The notes under the pieces: model-generated
The model's database searches: none
Seen by the model: the letters and a program-made list of their open reading frames with translations, nothing else
What the model was told of the DNA's origin: nothing
Assembly: GCA_003263775.1 (NCBI GenBank)
Contig: JYJJ01000025.1
Coordinates: 62,001-126,000, forward strand
DNA: 64,000 bases
Reading direction: 5' to 3'
Source: Vibrio maritimus
GTDB lineage: Bacteria; Pseudomonadota; Gammaproteobacteria; Enterobacterales; Vibrionaceae
Shown: positions 45,248 through 57,020 of the stretch, piece after piece
Layout: each line of letters begins with the position of its first letter
Numbering within the stretch: the stretch's first letter is position 1
Position numbers and translations under genes: made by a program

Positions 45248-46519
45248 CTATGCTGTCTCTTTTTGAAACAACTCCCTAAACACAGGGAATATGTCGTCTA
45301 CCGAACGAATATTCTTCATCGCAAAGTTGTCAAAATCATTTTCAAGTTTCTCGTACTCATGCCATAAGGTTTGATGAGTTCGACGAGTGATCTCGATGTA
45401 TGAGTAATACTGACAAGCTGGCAGTAGTTTGTTGACCAGTAAGTCACGACAACGCGGTGAGTCGTCAGCCCAGTTATCGCCATCGGATGCCTGCGCAGCG
45501 TAGATATTCCACTCTCCGGTAGGGTAGCGGTCTTCTACGATCTCTTTCATGAGTTTCAATGCACTAGAAACGATGGTGCCACCGGTTTCTTGGGAATAGA
45601 AAAACTCATGTTCGTCGACTTCTTTGGCTTGAGTATGGTGGCGAATAAACACCACTTCGACGTTTTCATAGGTTCGTGTTAAGAACAAGTACAGCAAGAC
45701 ATAGAAGCGTTTAGCGATGTCTTTTGTAGCTTGGTCCATAGAGCCAGAGACATCCATCAAGCAGAACATAACCGCCTGGCTGGATGGGACTGGACGTTTT
45801 TCGTAGTTTTTAAATCGTAAATCGAAAGTGTCGATGAACGGCACGCTGTCGATTTTCTTGCGAAGCGATGCGATCTCTTCTTTGAGTCGCTTCTCTTCCA
45901 TAGGTTGAGCAGGCTCGCTGATTTTAATCTCATCAAGCTGCTTATTAAGCTCATCGAGCATCTTACGTTTGCCTGCAGTCATCGCGGTTCGACGTGCAAG
46001 TGACTGCTGAAGTGAGCGCACAATAGCAATATTAGAGGGCATACCCGCCGTTTGGTAACCAGCACGATGAGTTTTCCACTCTTTGATTTTGTTGATTTGG
46101 TTTTTCTTTAAATTGGGTAGAGCGAGATCTTCGAATAAGATGTCGAGATATTCGTCTTTCGAGATCTGGAATACAAATTCGTCTTCACCTTCCCCATCAG
46201 GACTGGCCTCGCCTTGACCTGCACCGCCGCCTTGACCGCCTTTAGGTGGACGTTCAATTTTATCACCGGTAATAAACTGGTCGTTACCTGGGTGGACGCG
46301 CTCTTTTACGCCGCCTTGTCCTTGGTGAAAGATAGGCTCGCTAAGGTCTTTGCTTGGAATAGAAACGTCTTCACCCGTTTCCGTGTTCGTGATCGAGCGG
46401 CGATTGACTGCATCGGTCACGGACTCTTTGATTTTCTGCTTATGTCTGCGCAGAAAACGCTGTCTGTTAACGGCACTTTTGTTCTTGCCGTTTAAGCGTC
46501 TATCAATAAATTGTGCCAT
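45248..46519 (-). CDS. yeaH: YeaH/YhbH family (DUF444) protein
   Basis: 423-aa DUF444 protein. The N-terminus is basic ([22 protein letters not shown]), followed by a Gly/Pro-rich linker ([21 protein letters not shown]). The C-terminal von Willebrand A-like domain carries a MIDAS motif DVSGSM in [18 protein letters not shown]. It is presumed to be a partner and substrate of PrkA (YeaG) in a nitrogen-starvation or stationary-phase pathway, as in E. coli. Middle gene of the operon, 77 bases after prkA. Intact. Confidence 0.95.
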   Translation of the reverse strand: MAQFIDRRLNGKNKSAVNRQRFLRRHKQKIKESVTDAVNRRSITNTETGEDVSIPSKDLSEPIFHQGQGGVKERVHPGNDQFITGDKIERPPKGGQGGGAGQGEASPDGEGEDEFVFQISKDEYLDILFEDLALPNLKKNQINKIKEWKTHRAGYQTAGMPSNIAIVRSLQQSLARRTAMTAGKRKMLDELNKQLDEIKISEPAQPMEEKRLKEEIASLRKKIDSVPFIDTFDLRFKNYEKRPVPSSQAVMFCLMDVSGSMDQATKDIAKRFYVLLYLFLTRTYENVEVVFIRHHTQAKEVDEHEFFYSQETGGTIVSSALKLMKEIVEDRYPTGEWNIYAAQASDGDNWADDSPRCRDLLVNKLLPACQYYSYIEITRRTHQTLWHEYEKLENDFDNFAMKNIRSVDDIFPVFRELFQKETA

Positions 46520-46596
46520 GAGTAACTCCCTGTCTTCCCCTCACCATACAGCACCCGAGCACACGCTCGGGGCTGCAACTAATCAGTCAGGTGGGT

Positions 46597-48531
46597 CTAT
46601 GAGGATTTACGAACTCTCAAGTACCACTCAGACAGCAATCTGACTTGCTTCTCGGTGTAGCCTTTTTCCATCATGCGATTAACGAAATCATCATGTTTGC
46701 GTTGGTCTTCTGAAGACGTTTTCGCGTTGAATGAAATAACAGGTAGTAGCTCCTCGGTGTTCGAGAACATTTTCTTCTCGATAACGGTACGTAGCTTCTC
46801 ATAGCTAGTCCAAACCGGATTCGACCCATTATTATTCGCACGCGCACGCAGCACGAAGTTCACAATCTCATTACGGAAATCTTTCGGGTTACTGATCCCA
46901 GCTGTCTTCTCGATCTTCTCTAGCTCTTCATTAAGAGAAGCACGATCAAATAGCTGGCCAGTTTCTGGATCACGATACTCTTGGTCTTGGATCCAGAAGT
47001 CCGCGTAGGTGACGTAGCGGTCAAAGATGTTTTGGCCGTACTCAGAGTAGGACTCTAAGTATGCGGTCTGGATTTCTTTACCAATGAACTCTACATAGCG
47101 AGGCACTAGATAGCCTTTCAAGAACTCAAGGTATTTCTCGCCTACTTCTTGCGGGAACTGCTCACGTTCTATTTGCTGTTCAATGACGTAGAACAGATGA
47201 ACTGGGTTTGCAGCAACTTCGGTTTGGTCAAAGTTGAATACGCGAGACAGGATCTTGAATGCGAAACGAGTAGAGAGACCGGACATACCTTCGTCAACAC
47301 CAGCGTAGTCACGGTACTCTTGGTAGCTCTTCGCTTTCGGATCGGTGTCTTTGAGCGTTTCACCATCGTAGACGCGCATTTTTGAAAATAGTGATGAGTT
47401 TTCTGGCTCTTTCAAGCGAGAAAGCACACTGAACTGGCCAAGTAACTCAAGAGTACTTGGTGAGCATGGTGCTTTGGATAGCTCACTGTTTTCAAGCAGT
47501 TTTTGGTAGATCTTAACCTCTTCAGACACGCGTAAGCAGTATGGTACTTTTACAATGTAGACACGGTCTAAGAATGCCTCGTTGTTTTTGTTGTTGCGGA
47601 ACGTTTGCCACTCAGATTCGTTTGAGTGGGCGAGGATCATGCCATCGAATGGTAGGGCAGAGAGACCCTCAGTACCGTTGTAGTTGCCTTCCTGGGTCGC
47701 CGTTAACAGCGGGTGTAGCACTTTGATAGGTGCTTTGAACATCTCAACGAATTCCATCAAGCCTTGGTTGGCACGACAAAGTGCACCTGAATAGCTGTAG
47801 GCATCTGGATCGTCTTGAGAGTAATGCTCTAATTGGCGAATATCGACTTTACCAACCAACGCTGAGATATCTTGGTTGTTTTCATCACCCGGCTCAGTTT
47901 TAGCGATAGCGACTTGGTCGAGAATCGATGGGCGTACTTTCACCACTTTGAACTTAGTGATGTCACCGCCGAACTCATGTAGACGTTTTGCGGCCCATGG
48001 CGACATGATTGAGCGTAAATAGCGCTTCTCGATACCATATTCACTTTTCAGTAAGTCACCATCTTCATTGACATCGAAGAGACAGAATGGGTGGTCACTG
48101 ACTGGACTGCGTTCGCCATTTGCAGAAAGTACATAAATTGGCATTTTCTGCATTAACGCTTTAAGTTTCTCGGCAAGTGATGATTTACCACCACCTACAG
48201 GGCCGAGTAAGTATAGAATTTGTTTGCGTTCTTCAAGACCTTGCGCAGCGTGTTTTAGATACGACACAATTTGCTCAATGGCGTCTTCCATGCCATAAAA
48301 GTCTTCAAAGGTTTTGTAACGAGAGATAATACGATTTGAGAAGATACGACTTAAGCGTGGATCTTGCGCCGTGTCGATGACTTCAGGCTCGCCGATAGCG
48401 AGTAGAAGACGTTCGGCAGCGTTGGCATAAGCACTTTTATCGTCTTTACATAGAGCTAAGAATTCCTGAATTGATAACTCTTCATCTTTTGCGGCTTCAT
48501 AACGCGTTTGATAATGATCGAAAATACTCAT
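46597..48531 (-). CDS. prkA: PrkA-family serine protein kinase (YeaG)
   Basis: 644-aa AAA+-type kinase. Seen: YGMEDAIEQIVSYLKHAAQGLEE, Walker A GPVGGGKSSLAEKLK (about 107-121), MILAHSNESEW as the Walker B/sensor region, RVYIVKVPYCLRVSEEVKIY, and the C-terminal PrkA domain (FLKGYLVPRYVEFIGKE). It phosphorylates proteins on serine in related bacteria. First gene of prkA-yeaH-spoVR. Intact. Confidence 0.95.
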   Translation of the reverse strand: MSIFDHYQTRYEAAKDEELSIQEFLALCKDDKSAYANAAERLLLAIGEPEVIDTAQDPRLSRIFSNRIISRYKTFEDFYGMEDAIEQIVSYLKHAAQGLEERKQILYLLGPVGGGKSSLAEKLKALMQKMPIYVLSANGERSPVSDHPFCLFDVNEDGDLLKSEYGIEKRYLRSIMSPWAAKRLHEFGGDITKFKVVKVRPSILDQVAIAKTEPGDENNQDISALVGKVDIRQLEHYSQDDPDAYSYSGALCRANQGLMEFVEMFKAPIKVLHPLLTATQEGNYNGTEGLSALPFDGMILAHSNESEWQTFRNNKNNEAFLDRVYIVKVPYCLRVSEEVKIYQKLLENSELSKAPCSPSTLELLGQFSVLSRLKEPENSSLFSKMRVYDGETLKDTDPKAKSYQEYRDYAGVDEGMSGLSTRFAFKILSRVFNFDQTEVAANPVHLFYVIEQQIEREQFPQEVGEKYLEFLKGYLVPRYVEFIGKEIQTAYLESYSEYGQNIFDRYVTYADFWIQDQEYRDPETGQLFDRASLNEELEKIEKTAGISNPKDFRNEIVNFVLRARANNNGSNPVWTSYEKLRTVIEKKMFSNTEELLPVISFNAKTSSEDQRKHDDFVNRMMEKGYTEKQVRLLSEWYLRVRKSS

Positions 48532-48751
48532 AGCTGATTCCCCTTAACCTGCAAAGCTGACTGTCAACACATGTACAATGCGACTCCATGTCAATTTAAA
48601 GACTAGTAGGGTTTTCAGATTAATGCTTAACAATTATGCATTTATTTACAAAGTCCCTTGGTAATCGCAGGAAAAATCACCCCAGTCTCACTAATAGTAC
48701 GTAAGTCCTAACTATGGGAGATGACCGTGTGATTAGAAAAAAAATCTCAAA

Positions 48752-48782
48752 AAAATACCCGCTCATAATGGCGGGTATTGTT
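48752..48782 (-). terminator. Terminator of yfbU
   Basis: AATACCCGCC / GCGGGTATT stem; on the reverse strand it is followed by TTTTTTGAGATTTTTTTT. Confidence 0.85.
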
Positions 48783-48816
48783 CATAAAATACGACTTAAG
48801 TCGCTTCAAAAACGTC

Positions 48817-49317
48817 TTAAGCGTTAAAAATCTGGCGGAATTCTGCGCTCGATAGGTGATACTGACGTGGGCAGTTTCTCCATGTAACCAGCATGCGACG
48901 GTATTTGTCGAGCATAGGCACATGACTATTAAAGTGGTGGTCACCCTTGTCGAACTGAGGATAGAGACCTTCAGAGTCCACTAAGAAGCGAACATAGTTT
49001 ACTAGCTGTGCTTCTGTAGCGATATCGAAGCCCAAGAACTGTAGACGACGCTGATCGACATCTTTACGGTCTTCTTCAGACAGCATTTTGTTTGATTCTT
49101 GCATCGCATGGTACATTTCCATGATGTCGATAACTTCGCGACACTCATCTTCTACAAGGCAGCCGAACTCTTTGTTCATCTCGCGCATTTGTAGCTCGTA
49201 GCCACGTTCTACGATGGTTTGAAGGCGCTGGTACTTCGCCGCGTTCTCCGGCGTAAGTTTCGCCATCAAGTAGTATTGGTTAGATAGGATTAGACGTTGA
49301 GCGTTTGTCATTTCCAT
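48817..49317 (-). CDS. yfbU: YfbU family protein
   Basis: 166-aa helical protein with continuous similarity to E. coli Yfb[77 protein letters not shown]. coli YfbU has been reported as linked to cell death in some stress settings, but no mechanism is established. The start is well fixed by homology. Intact; own terminator. Confidence 0.94.
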   Translation of the reverse strand: MEMTNAQRLILSNQYYLMAKLTPENAAKYQRLQTIVERGYELQMREMNKEFGCLVEDECREVIDIMEMYHAMQESNKMLSEEDRKDVDQRRLQFLGFDIATEAQLVNYVRFLVDSEGLYPQFDKGDHHFNSHVPMLDKYRRMLVTWRNCPRQYHLSSAEFRQIFNA

Positions 49318-49427
49318 GTTGAGAGCCTCACTAAATACTTTCTAATAAGTTTATGTATGAATACGAATTATCGACAGATTAACAGTATATGTATGACTTA
49401 TAACATGATCTCAACACATATTTATGA

Positions 49428-49460
49428 CAAAAAAACGCGCCTTCTAGCGCGTTTTTTTCG
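49428..49460 (-). terminator. Terminator of pflA
   Basis: AAAAAAACGCGC / GCGCGTTTTTTT hairpin with a six-base loop, 45 bases past the pflA stop. Confidence 0.9.
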
Positions 49461-49504
49461 TGTCAAAGATTTGAAGGCAAACGCATGACGCGTTTGGGTT
49501 CAGA

Positions 49505-50245
49505 TCAGTATTTGACGGTGTCTGTGTATTGAAGCAGGATGCTTTGAATTTCGTCCATCACTTCTTTTTTCGGTGGCTCAACACCTTCTAATGGGTAGTC
49601 AAAACCAAGTGCTTCCCATTTGTGTGCACCGAGTTTGTGGTACGGCAACAACTCAACTTTTTCGATGTTGTCCATGTCTTTGATGAACTCACCCAGCATG
49701 TGAGCGGCTTCTGCGTCGTCGGTGTAGCCTGGAACAACTACATAACGGATCCACGTCTTTTGACCGATTTTGTGAAGGTAGCGAGCAAAGTCCAACACAC
49801 GGCGGTTTGATACGCCAATGAAATCTTGGTGGATTTCATCTTTCATGTGTTTTAGGTCCAGCATCACAAGATCGGTCGCTTCAAGCACTTCGTCCACGAC
49901 GTCGGTATGTTTGCGGATATAGCCGTTAGTATCGAGACAGGTATGAATACCTTCTGCCTTAGCTGCTCTAAAGAAGTCACGAACAAATTCTGGTTGAAGC
50001 ATGGCTTCACCACCAGAGCAAGTCACACCACCGCCAGATGCATTCATAAAGTGGCGGTAAGATTTCGCCTCTTTGATTAGCTCATCGACGTTGATTTCTT
50101 TGCCGTCATGCGTATCCCAAGTATCACGGTTATGGCAATACTTGCAGCGCATAAGACAGCCTTGCATAAAGACAATAAAACGAATTCCGGGTCCATCGAC
50201 GGTACCACAGGATTCGAATGAGTGAATGCGACCTGTTGTTGACAT
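49505..50245 (-). CDS. pflA: Pyruvate formate-lyase 1-activating enzyme
   Basis: 246-aa radical SAM enzyme that installs the glycyl radical on PflB under anaerobiosis. The 4Fe-4S motif [12 protein letters not shown] (CxxxCxxC) is at residues 30-41, followed by the SAM-binding [13 protein letters not shown] and the LDTNGY region. Size matches E. coli PflA (246). Unlike the enterobacterial focA-pflB-pflA order, pflB is 4 kb away beyond three other genes, as I recall for V. cholerae as well. Intact. Confidence 0.96.
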   Translation of the reverse strand: MSTTGRIHSFESCGTVDGPGIRFIVFMQGCLMRCKYCHNRDTWDTHDGKEINVDELIKEAKSYRHFMNASGGGVTCSGGEAMLQPEFVRDFFRAAKAEGIHTCLDTNGYIRKHTDVVDEVLEATDLVMLDLKHMKDEIHQDFIGVSNRRVLDFARYLHKIGQKTWIRYVVVPGYTDDAEAAHMLGEFIKDMDNIEKVELLPYHKLGAHKWEALGFDYPLEGVEPPKKEVMDEIQSILLQYTDTVKY

Positions 50246-50518
50246 ATGCTCTTCTCTACTAACTTATTTTTACCCGTCATTTTATTACAAAACCACACCC
50301 TACAACAGGAAAAGTGGACTCACATTCATAGTCTGTATCGATCAATAAACGGCTTCTGTTGCTCATGGAGTGATAATGTTATAGCGTTGTTAATTATATT
50401 ATTAATAAGTGGTACATAGATTGCTAGTTTGCTTAGTCTAGACCAATTTTAGTGGTTGTGAATGTCGCCGTTAGTTTTGGTGGCCTAACCAACACGCTTG
50501 TCGCTGTAAGGGGTATAC

Positions 50519-52399
50519 ATGGAAGTTGCTTTATCACAAAAACAAAAGACCTTATTTTCGATGCTCACTCTGTGGTCAGGGTTCATCATTTTGGTGCTGT
50601 TTATCTTTAACTCGCTCGCCAGTTTAAATGACAAATTTACCACCAGTAGTGGAATGAATAGCGCGAGTGCTCACCTTGCCTCTACTCAAGTAATGTTGAT
50701 GGATACGGTTAACCGTCGTACGACATTATCCGCTGAAGGAATGGATGCGTTTGAAAACAGTATGGATGAGCTAGAATCGAGTGCTGAGCAAGATTTAGCA
50801 GTACTGCAAAACGCAGGTTTAATGGCTGAGAGCGATACGATCTCAAGTTCTCTCGAGTTGTTTATCTTTAATCTGAGCCCTTGGTTAACCTTAAAGTCTG
50901 AATTAGGTTTCTCAGTTAATGATGGCTTGTTGGAACAGCTTCAGCAAAACAATGTCAAAATCGATGCGGCGATTAAAGAGACGGGCATGGTGACATTGAC
51001 ATCGGACTTTCAAAAAGTCGTGACCAGTTTGCAAGAGTATCTAATCGACCCAAATGAGCAGAATGAGAAAGGTTTTAAGCGTGCATTAGCAGGGTTTGTT
51101 AACGCTTCAAATACCTATGCCATGCTTGAGTTGTACGAGAGAGAAGTCAAAGCCTTAGAGCTTGGCTTTACTCGAGTTGTTGAACTCTCGGGTACTTTAG
51201 TTGGCCTTGAAACTAAGCTAGATCAAGCACAAGCTACGACGTTAGCTGCATTTGACAGTGCCGCATTAGCGCTCAATCAACAAGCTCAGACGTTAAACCA
51301 AGAGGCGAACCAGGTTTCAAGCATGACCCAAATCTCGGTAGGTATTGCCTGTGCGCTCCTAGCACTATTTACTACAGCGATCTTTTTAACGATGAATGTA
51401 TCTTTAGCTCGCTCTTTAAAGCAGACGTTGAATGCGCTCAAGAAGGTAGAGAAGGGCGACCTATCAACGCGACTCCCGGTCAGCAGTAATAGTCGCGATG
51501 AGTTTAATCAATTGAAGAAAGCGATTAACGTTAGCTGTGAAAATCTAGGTACCTTGGTCGATGGAGTGAAGGTCAATAGTCAGCAGTTGTCTAACAACTC
51601 GGGAGAGCTGGATACTGGCATTAATCAATTACGCCAGCATCAGAGCCAAGTTATTGAGCAAACCCAACTGCTTGCTTCTGCAACCGAAGAAGTGAGTGTC
51701 ACAACGCAAGAAATCTCGGGGTCACTAGAATACGTGGCAAGCATCAGTAAAACGTCGGCTGAGTCCGCTCAGGCGGGTGGTGAGATTATCGTGGATACGA
51801 TTGCCTCCTTTGAGCAAGTAGGCGCCATTTTAGAAGATGCGGCCACTCATATTGAGCAGCTAGAGCAGGCATCGCAAAAGATTGACTCAGTAATGGAAAT
51901 CATTAATGGCATTGCAGAGCAAACTAACTTGCTGGCGTTGAATGCGGCGATAGAAGCAGCAAGAGCTGGGGAACAAGGCCGCGGCTTTGCGGTGGTTGCG
52001 GATGAAGTAAGAAGCCTGGCAGTGAGAACGGTTCAAGCGGTGGAAGAGATATCTGGCACTATCGATACCATGAAGCAAGAGAGTACGCAGGTAATTCAGT
52101 TTATTGCTCAGTCAGATTCATCGATGCAATCAGGTAGAGAGCAGGGCAATCAAGCGAAAGCGGCACTGGAAGAGATCATGAACAAAGCACAGGAAGCAAG
52201 CTCACAGACCGAGGTGATTTTTTCCTCAGTGAAAGAGTTGGCGACTACATCCCAATCGATGGCGAGCAACATGGCACAAATCAATGAGTCTATGGGCGAA
52301 CTGGAGACAAGTAGCCAAAGCCTAAAACAAACCAGTGATGGTGTTGATAAGCGATCGACGGAGCTTTATCAAGAGTGCGAACGTTTCAAGACTGCTTAG
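50519..52399 (+). CDS. Methyl-accepting chemotaxis protein
   Basis: 626-aa chemoreceptor. Topology: N-terminal membrane span (about 14-34), a helical periplasmic ligand domain of about 235 residues, a second span (about 274-298), a HAMP domain ([23 protein letters not shown]), and the signalling domain with the hairpin tip [23 protein letters not shown] split around the conserved core. No pentapeptide NWETF-like CheR tether ends the protein. The ligand is unknown. Upstream, TTTA-N15-GCCGTTAG (50448-50474) is a poor FliA-like match. Intact. Confidence 0.95.
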   Translation: MEVALSQKQKTLFSMLTLWSGFIILVLFIFNSLASLNDKFTTSSGMNSASAHLASTQVMLMDTVNRRTTLSAEGMDAFENSMDELESSAEQDLAVLQNAGLMAESDTISSSLELFIFNLSPWLTLKSELGFSVNDGLLEQLQQNNVKIDAAIKETGMVTLTSDFQKVVTSLQEYLIDPNEQNEKGFKRALAGFVNASNTYAMLELYEREVKALELGFTRVVELSGTLVGLETKLDQAQATTLAAFDSAALALNQQAQTLNQEANQVSSMTQISVGIACALLALFTTAIFLTMNVSLARSLKQTLNALKKVEKGDLSTRLPVSSNSRDEFNQLKKAINVSCENLGTLVDGVKVNSQQLSNNSGELDTGINQLRQHQSQVIEQTQLLASATEEVSVTTQEISGSLEYVASISKTSAESAQAGGEIIVDTIASFEQVGAILEDAATHIEQLEQASQKIDSVMEIINGIAEQTNLLALNAAIEAARAGEQGRGFAVVADEVRSLAVRTVQAVEEISGTIDTMKQESTQVIQFIAQSDSSMQSGREQGNQAKAALEEIMNKAQEASSQTEVIFSSVKELATTSQSMASNMAQINESMGELETSSQSLKQTSDGVDKRSTELYQECERFKTA

Positions 52400-52503
52400 G
52401 TGAACATAAACAGCAAACAGGCATACATGGTGGATGTATGCCCAACTGATGAGAATGACAAAACGGAGTGCATAAAGATATTAAGATTAACTTAAGGCTG
52501 TGG

Positions 52504-53136
52504 TCATACTAACGATTGAAAAAATAACACCCCAGCAAAGTAGATCATCACCCCACCTGCTAGTCGATTGACCCAGCGACCGAATCCCGAACTTTTGATA
52601 TTACCGGTCATTTTTAAAACTATTCGCGAAAGCAGATAGAACCAAGTAAGTAGCATGAAACCATGTATGGTGACCAAGGTATACGCTTCAAGGTAAGAGA
52701 AGTTATCAAAATTTAGAAATTGAGGAAATGCTGCCAAATAAAACAGTATTCCTTTCGGGTTTGAAAACTGAGTGATAAAGCCTTCGAAAAGCGACTTTCG
52801 CCTTTTCGGAGGCGCGTAATGTTTAAGGTGTGTTGGCAATTCGGTGTCAACGGTTCGAAAAGACCCGATGAGCATTTTTGAACCAATATATAGAAAGTAC
52901 CCACCTCCGATATACCTTAACGTATCAAAGACGATGGGGGCGCTCATCAAAATGGCGGAAATTCCGAACACTCCCAAGCTCGCTTGCAAAGACATGGCTA
53001 AAATGAAGCCGAAAATAGTAAAAAGTGCTGGTTGTTGTCCATACAACGACGTTGTTCGGAGGATTAATACACCGTTAGGGCCGGGTGACATAACTAACAG
53101 GGCAACGATCAAAGTAAATGCTAAGATATCTGGCAT
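52504..53136 (-). CDS. LysE/RhtB family translocator
   Basis: 210-aa inner-membrane exporter with six hydrophobic segments. The family start is visible (FTLIVALLVMSPGPNGVLI, with the conserved PGP), as is KSLFEGFITQFSNPKGILFYLAAFPQF, the typical NPK motif. Substrate, likely an amino acid or homoserine lactone-like compound, cannot be set from sequence. Standalone gene between the chemoreceptor and the LpxR-like gene. Intact. Confidence 0.92.
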   Translation of the reverse strand: MPDILAFTLIVALLVMSPGPNGVLILRTTSLYGQQPALFTIFGFILAMSLQASLGVFGISAILMSAPIVFDTLRYIGGGYFLYIGSKMLIGSFRTVDTELPTHLKHYAPPKRRKSLFEGFITQFSNPKGILFYLAAFPQFLNFDNFSYLEAYTLVTIHGFMLLTWFYLLSRIVLKMTGNIKSSGFGRWVNRLAGGVMIYFAGVLFFQSLV

Positions 53137-53275
53137 GAACCCTCGTATTTCTTATTTGCTTGGGTTCACTCAGTGTAAAGTGTTTTTCATCACGATTACA
53201 AATGTTAAATAGTTGTTTTGTGCATGCTATAGTTCTACTTATACCTAGTATCCGGTCATGAAATTTCCTGCAGTA

Positions 53276-54256
53276 TTAAAAAAACGCAAACATTGAAATC
53301 CCACCGTTGCCATACAGTGACTTCGATGCCTCTTTGTACTCAGCCGATTTCGCTCCGGCAAAAACATTGACGCCTACGTAGGAGTTGTACCAAGTTGCGC
53401 CCAATACGGCCTCACCTTGAATCGGTTGTAGTGTTACATCATAAGCATCACTTGGCTCTGGTATTCCAGGGCGCTCACCCTCGATGGTAATATCGTTAAA
53501 TCGATAACGGGCTTTCACACCAAAATAAGTAAACCAGCCCTGATTGGACGCACCAATCATACCGGCTTTAAATGGATTTTCAGTTCCGATGTTGGCCGCC
53601 CCGAAGTTGCCCGCAAGCTCGGAGCCAAATCGAAGCATCATTCCGGTTGAAACATCGCTTCTAAAATTGCCTAAGTTAGCTTCTGTGACATTAGAGATTT
53701 CCCAGCCTCTATTTCCGGACAAGGGCTCTCGCTTTAAGTTGAGGTGTGTTTGATAGCCAACACTGCCAACGACTCTATCTTCAATTTGATACGCCCAACC
53801 TTTCGGCTCTTTCGAGCCAACAAGGGAATGAACTAACTGCTGAGCTTTATCTGCAAAAGAACCCTCGCCAGTACTGCCCAACGTTACGTTAAAGCGCTTT
53901 GCCTGCTGTGGGTGCAAACTAATGTAATTTAATTCACCATGAAAATAGCCGGCGTAAGGGCGGTCGTTCGCAATTGGGACATCGGCTTCAATATCGGAAG
54001 GTGTCCACATTTTGTGGCCAAGCTGGAACTCGACCTTATCAAGAGACGATGTTCCCCAATATGAAAGGCTCAGTGGCTTAAAAATCGCCCAAGGCGTGAT
54101 CGCGCCACTGGTATAGGAGAGAAAGATTCCGTTGGTGTAGTCTTCGTCGGTACCCCAAATTCCGTCGTTGTCGAGAGAAAAGGAAAGGGTAGAGCGCTCT
54201 GAGGCGAGCACACAACTGCTGGCGAGAAGCACAGGTAAAGCGAGTAAGATTTTCAT
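53276..54256 (-). CDS. LpxR-family outer-membrane lipid A deacylase (DUF2219)
   Basis: 326 aa with signal peptide MKILLALPVLLASSCVLA. The mature N-terminus FSLDNDGIWGTDEDYTNG holds the Asn-Asp pair and acidic cluster of the LpxR active site, and PYAGYFHGELNYISLHP and GWAYQIEDR are family hallmarks; the barrel ends in a C-terminal Phe (MFAFF). LpxR removes 3'-acyloxyacyl chains from lipid A in Salmonella and Vibrio relatives, altering immune recognition. Start ATG 54256 is chosen over a longer frame because the signal peptide begins there and GAAGAGAG precedes it. Intact. Confidence 0.87.
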   Translation of the reverse strand: MKILLALPVLLASSCVLASERSTLSFSLDNDGIWGTDEDYTNGIFLSYTSGAITPWAIFKPLSLSYWGTSSLDKVEFQLGHKMWTPSDIEADVPIANDRPYAGYFHGELNYISLHPQQAKRFNVTLGSTGEGSFADKAQQLVHSLVGSKEPKGWAYQIEDRVVGSVGYQTHLNLKREPLSGNRGWEISNVTEANLGNFRSDVSTGMMLRFGSELAGNFGAANIGTENPFKAGMIGASNQGWFTYFGVKARYRFNDITIEGERPGIPEPSDAYDVTLQPIQGEAVLGATWYNSYVGVNVFAGAKSAEYKEASKSLYGNGGISMFAFF

Positions 54257-54431
54257 GATGTGTCGACTCTCTTCAAATACGGCTAGTAGAGATGTAGTTA
54301 TGTAAAGTGAGTGTGACACGTTTGCAAATGTGACGTCAGTGATCCATGAGTCATAAAGATTGAGCAAAATCGATTATTTGTAACGAATTCTTAGCAGGTG
54401 AGAACAGTTGTAAATGAGATATGGCAGGTAT

Positions 54432-54461
54432 AAAAAAACCCCGCCGAAGCGAGGTTTTTAT
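54432..54461 (-). terminator. Terminator of pflB
   Basis: AAAACCCCGC / GCGAGGTTTT imperfect stem with loop CGAA, T-rich on the outgoing reverse strand. Confidence 0.75.
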
Positions 54462-54482
54462 CTCAATCAGTATAATCGAAGA

Positions 54483-56759
54483 TTATAGAGATTCAGTGAA
54501 CGTACGTGCGATTACGTCAGCTTGTTGCTCTGTAGTTAGAGAGTTAAAGCGTACAGCGTAACCAGATACACGGATTGTTAGCTGAGGGTATTTCTCAGGG
54601 TGCTTAACAGCGTCTTCCAGAGTTTCGCGGTTAAGAACGTTCACGTTTAGGTGTTGACCACCTTCAACGCCAGCTTCGTGGTGGAAGTAACCATCCATCA
54701 GACCAGCAAGGTTAGAACGTTGTGAATCTTCTTCTTTACCTAGTGCGTTTGGAACGATAGAGAAGGTGTAAGAGATACCATCTTTAGCGTCAGCAAACGG
54801 TAGTTTACCTACAGAAGTAAGAGAAGCTACAGCACCTTTCTCATCGCGGCCGTGCATTGGGTTTGCACCTGGAGCGAATGGAGCGCCTGCTTTACGACCG
54901 TCTGGAGTAGTACCAGTTTTCTTACCATAAACCACGTTTGAAGTGATAGTAAGGATAGACTGTGTAGGTACTGCATCACGGTAAGTCTTAAGCTTACGGA
55001 TCTTGTTCATGAAGATTGAAACAAGCTCACAAGCCATGTCATCTACACGTGAGTCGTTGTTACCAAATTTCGGGTAGTCGCCAGAGATGTCGAAGTCGAT
55101 CGCGATGCCGTCTTCGTCACGGATTGGCTTAACTGTACCGTATTTGATTGCAGATAGAGAGTCAGCTGCAACAGATAGACCCGCAATACCACAAGCCATA
55201 GTACGCTTAACGTCACGGTCGTGTAGAGCCATAAGCGCTGCTTCGTAGCTGTACTTGTCGTGAGAGTAGTGGATTGCGTTTAGCGCAGTCACGTATTGCT
55301 TAGCTAGCCAATCCATGAAGTTGTCTAGACCAGCCCAAACTTTGTCGAAGTCTAGAACTTCGTCAGTCATTGCTTCAGTCTTAGGACCAACTTGGATCTT
55401 AAGCTTCTCATCTACACCGCCGTTGATAACGTAAAGTAGAGTTTTAGCTAGGTTTGCACGAGCGCCGAAGAACTGCATGTGCTTACCGATAACCATTGGA
55501 GATACACAACAAGCGATAGCGTAGTCATCGTTGTCGAAATCTGGACGCATTAGGTCATCGTTCTCGTACTGGATAGAAGAAGTATCGATAGATACCTTCG
55601 CACAGAACTTCTTGAAGCCAACAGGTAGCTGCTCAGACCAAAGTACAGTGATGTTTGGCTCTGGAGAAGGACCCATAGTGTATAGCGTGTTTAGGAAACG
55701 GAAGTTTGTACGCGTAACAAGCGTACGACCGTCAACACCCATACCACCCATAGATTCTGTTGCCCAGATTGGGTCGCCAGAGAATAGCTCATCGTACTCA
55801 GGAGTACGTAGGAAGCGAACCATACGTAGCTTCATTACGAAGTGGTCGATCATTTCCTGAGCTTGTTCTTCAGTGATGATGCCAGCAGCGATATCACGCT
55901 CAACGTATACGTCTAGGAAAGTAGAAGTACGACCTAGAGACATTGCCGCGCCGTTTTGAGATTTAACAGCAGCTAGGTAACCGAAGTAAGTCCACTGGAT
56001 TGCTTCTTGTGCAGTAGTCGCAGGACCAGAAATGTCGAAGCCGTAAGAAGCTGCCATTTCTTTTAGTTGACCTAGTGCGCGGTGTTGCTCTTGAAGCTCT
56101 TCACGCAGCTGCATAGTCATTTGTAGATCGTCGCCAGCTTCTAGTTTCTCTTGAGTAGAGTGGAACTGAGCAACTTTGTCCTTCATTAGGAAGTCTACAC
56201 CGTATAGTGCTACACGACGGTAGTCACCGATGATACGACCACGACCGTATGCATCTGGAAGACCAGTCAGAACACCAGACTTACGACATTTTAGGATGTC
56301 AGGAGAGTAAACATCGAAAACACCTTGGTTGTGTGTTTTACGGTACTCTGAGTAGATTTTAGAAACTTGTGGGTCAAGCGTACGACCGTATGCTTTACAA
56401 GAACCTTCGATCATGCGCACGCCGCCGTTAGGCATGATTGCACGCTTAAGAGGTGCTTCAGTTTGTAGACCAACGATTGTTTCTAGGTCTTTGTTGATGT
56501 AGCCCGCATCATGAGAAGTGATGGTAGAGATAACAGAAGTATCGAAATCAACAGGAGCGTGAGTGCTGTTTTCCTGCTTGATACCTTCCATTACTTTAGC
56601 CCAAAGCGTGTTAGTCGCTTCAGTACCTTCAGAAACTAGGAAAGACTCGTCGCCTTCATAAGGAGTGTAGTTCTTCTGAATGAAGTCACGTACGTTTACT
56701 TCGTTTTGCCAGTCACCTGCAGCAAAACCTTCCCAAGCTTTAGCAAATTGCTCTGCCAT
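54483..56759 (-). CDS. pflB: Formate C-acetyltransferase (pyruvate formate-lyase)
   Basis: Converts pyruvate and CoA to acetyl-CoA and formate in anaerobic mixed-acid fermentation. 758 aa (E. coli 760). The catalytic cysteine pair is CCVSPM, and the glycyl-radical site is RVSGYAVRF about 25 residues before the C-terminus (Gly activated by PflA). Other hallmarks: [33 protein letters not shown]. Upstream is a 220-base AT-rich region suitable for anaerobic control, though I see no clean FNR box. Intact. Confidence 0.97.
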   Translation of the reverse strand: MAEQFAKAWEGFAAGDWQNEVNVRDFIQKNYTPYEGDESFLVSEGTEATNTLWAKVMEGIKQENSTHAPVDFDTSVISTITSHDAGYINKDLETIVGLQTEAPLKRAIMPNGGVRMIEGSCKAYGRTLDPQVSKIYSEYRKTHNQGVFDVYSPDILKCRKSGVLTGLPDAYGRGRIIGDYRRVALYGVDFLMKDKVAQFHSTQEKLEAGDDLQMTMQLREELQEQHRALGQLKEMAASYGFDISGPATTAQEAIQWTYFGYLAAVKSQNGAAMSLGRTSTFLDVYVERDIAAGIITEEQAQEMIDHFVMKLRMVRFLRTPEYDELFSGDPIWATESMGGMGVDGRTLVTRTNFRFLNTLYTMGPSPEPNITVLWSEQLPVGFKKFCAKVSIDTSSIQYENDDLMRPDFDNDDYAIACCVSPMVIGKHMQFFGARANLAKTLLYVINGGVDEKLKIQVGPKTEAMTDEVLDFDKVWAGLDNFMDWLAKQYVTALNAIHYSHDKYSYEAALMALHDRDVKRTMACGIAGLSVAADSLSAIKYGTVKPIRDEDGIAIDFDISGDYPKFGNNDSRVDDMACELVSIFMNKIRKLKTYRDAVPTQSILTITSNVVYGKKTGTTPDGRKAGAPFAPGANPMHGRDEKGAVASLTSVGKLPFADAKDGISYTFSIVPNALGKEEDSQRSNLAGLMDGYFHHEAGVEGGQHLNVNVLNRETLEDAVKHPEKYPQLTIRVSGYAVRFNSLTTEQQADVIARTFTESL

Positions 56760-56978
56760 GACATACCTACCTTTTTAGTAGAAAAAACACGTACTGTGCG
56801 TCTTATACGCATGCTCCTCGGAGGAAGAGCCAGTACCATTGAATAAAAATATCGTATAACCACTTATGGTTAGTATGGTTATAGATATTGTCATTCCTGA
56901 CGTTAAAATCAAGCCTACACTAAAAATAAATTGTAAAACTTAAACTAAATCAATAAATCTTAAAAAACTGTGATAAAA

Positions 56979-57007
56979 ATTTGGGCAGTGAATGTCACTG
57001 CCCAAAT
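56979..57007 (-). terminator. Terminator of the DUF3360 gene
   Basis: Perfect 12-bp stem ATTTGGGCAGTG / CACTGCCCAAAT, loop of five, followed on the reverse strand by TTTTATC. Confidence 0.9.
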
Positions 57008-57020
57008 AATCAACTAGATA

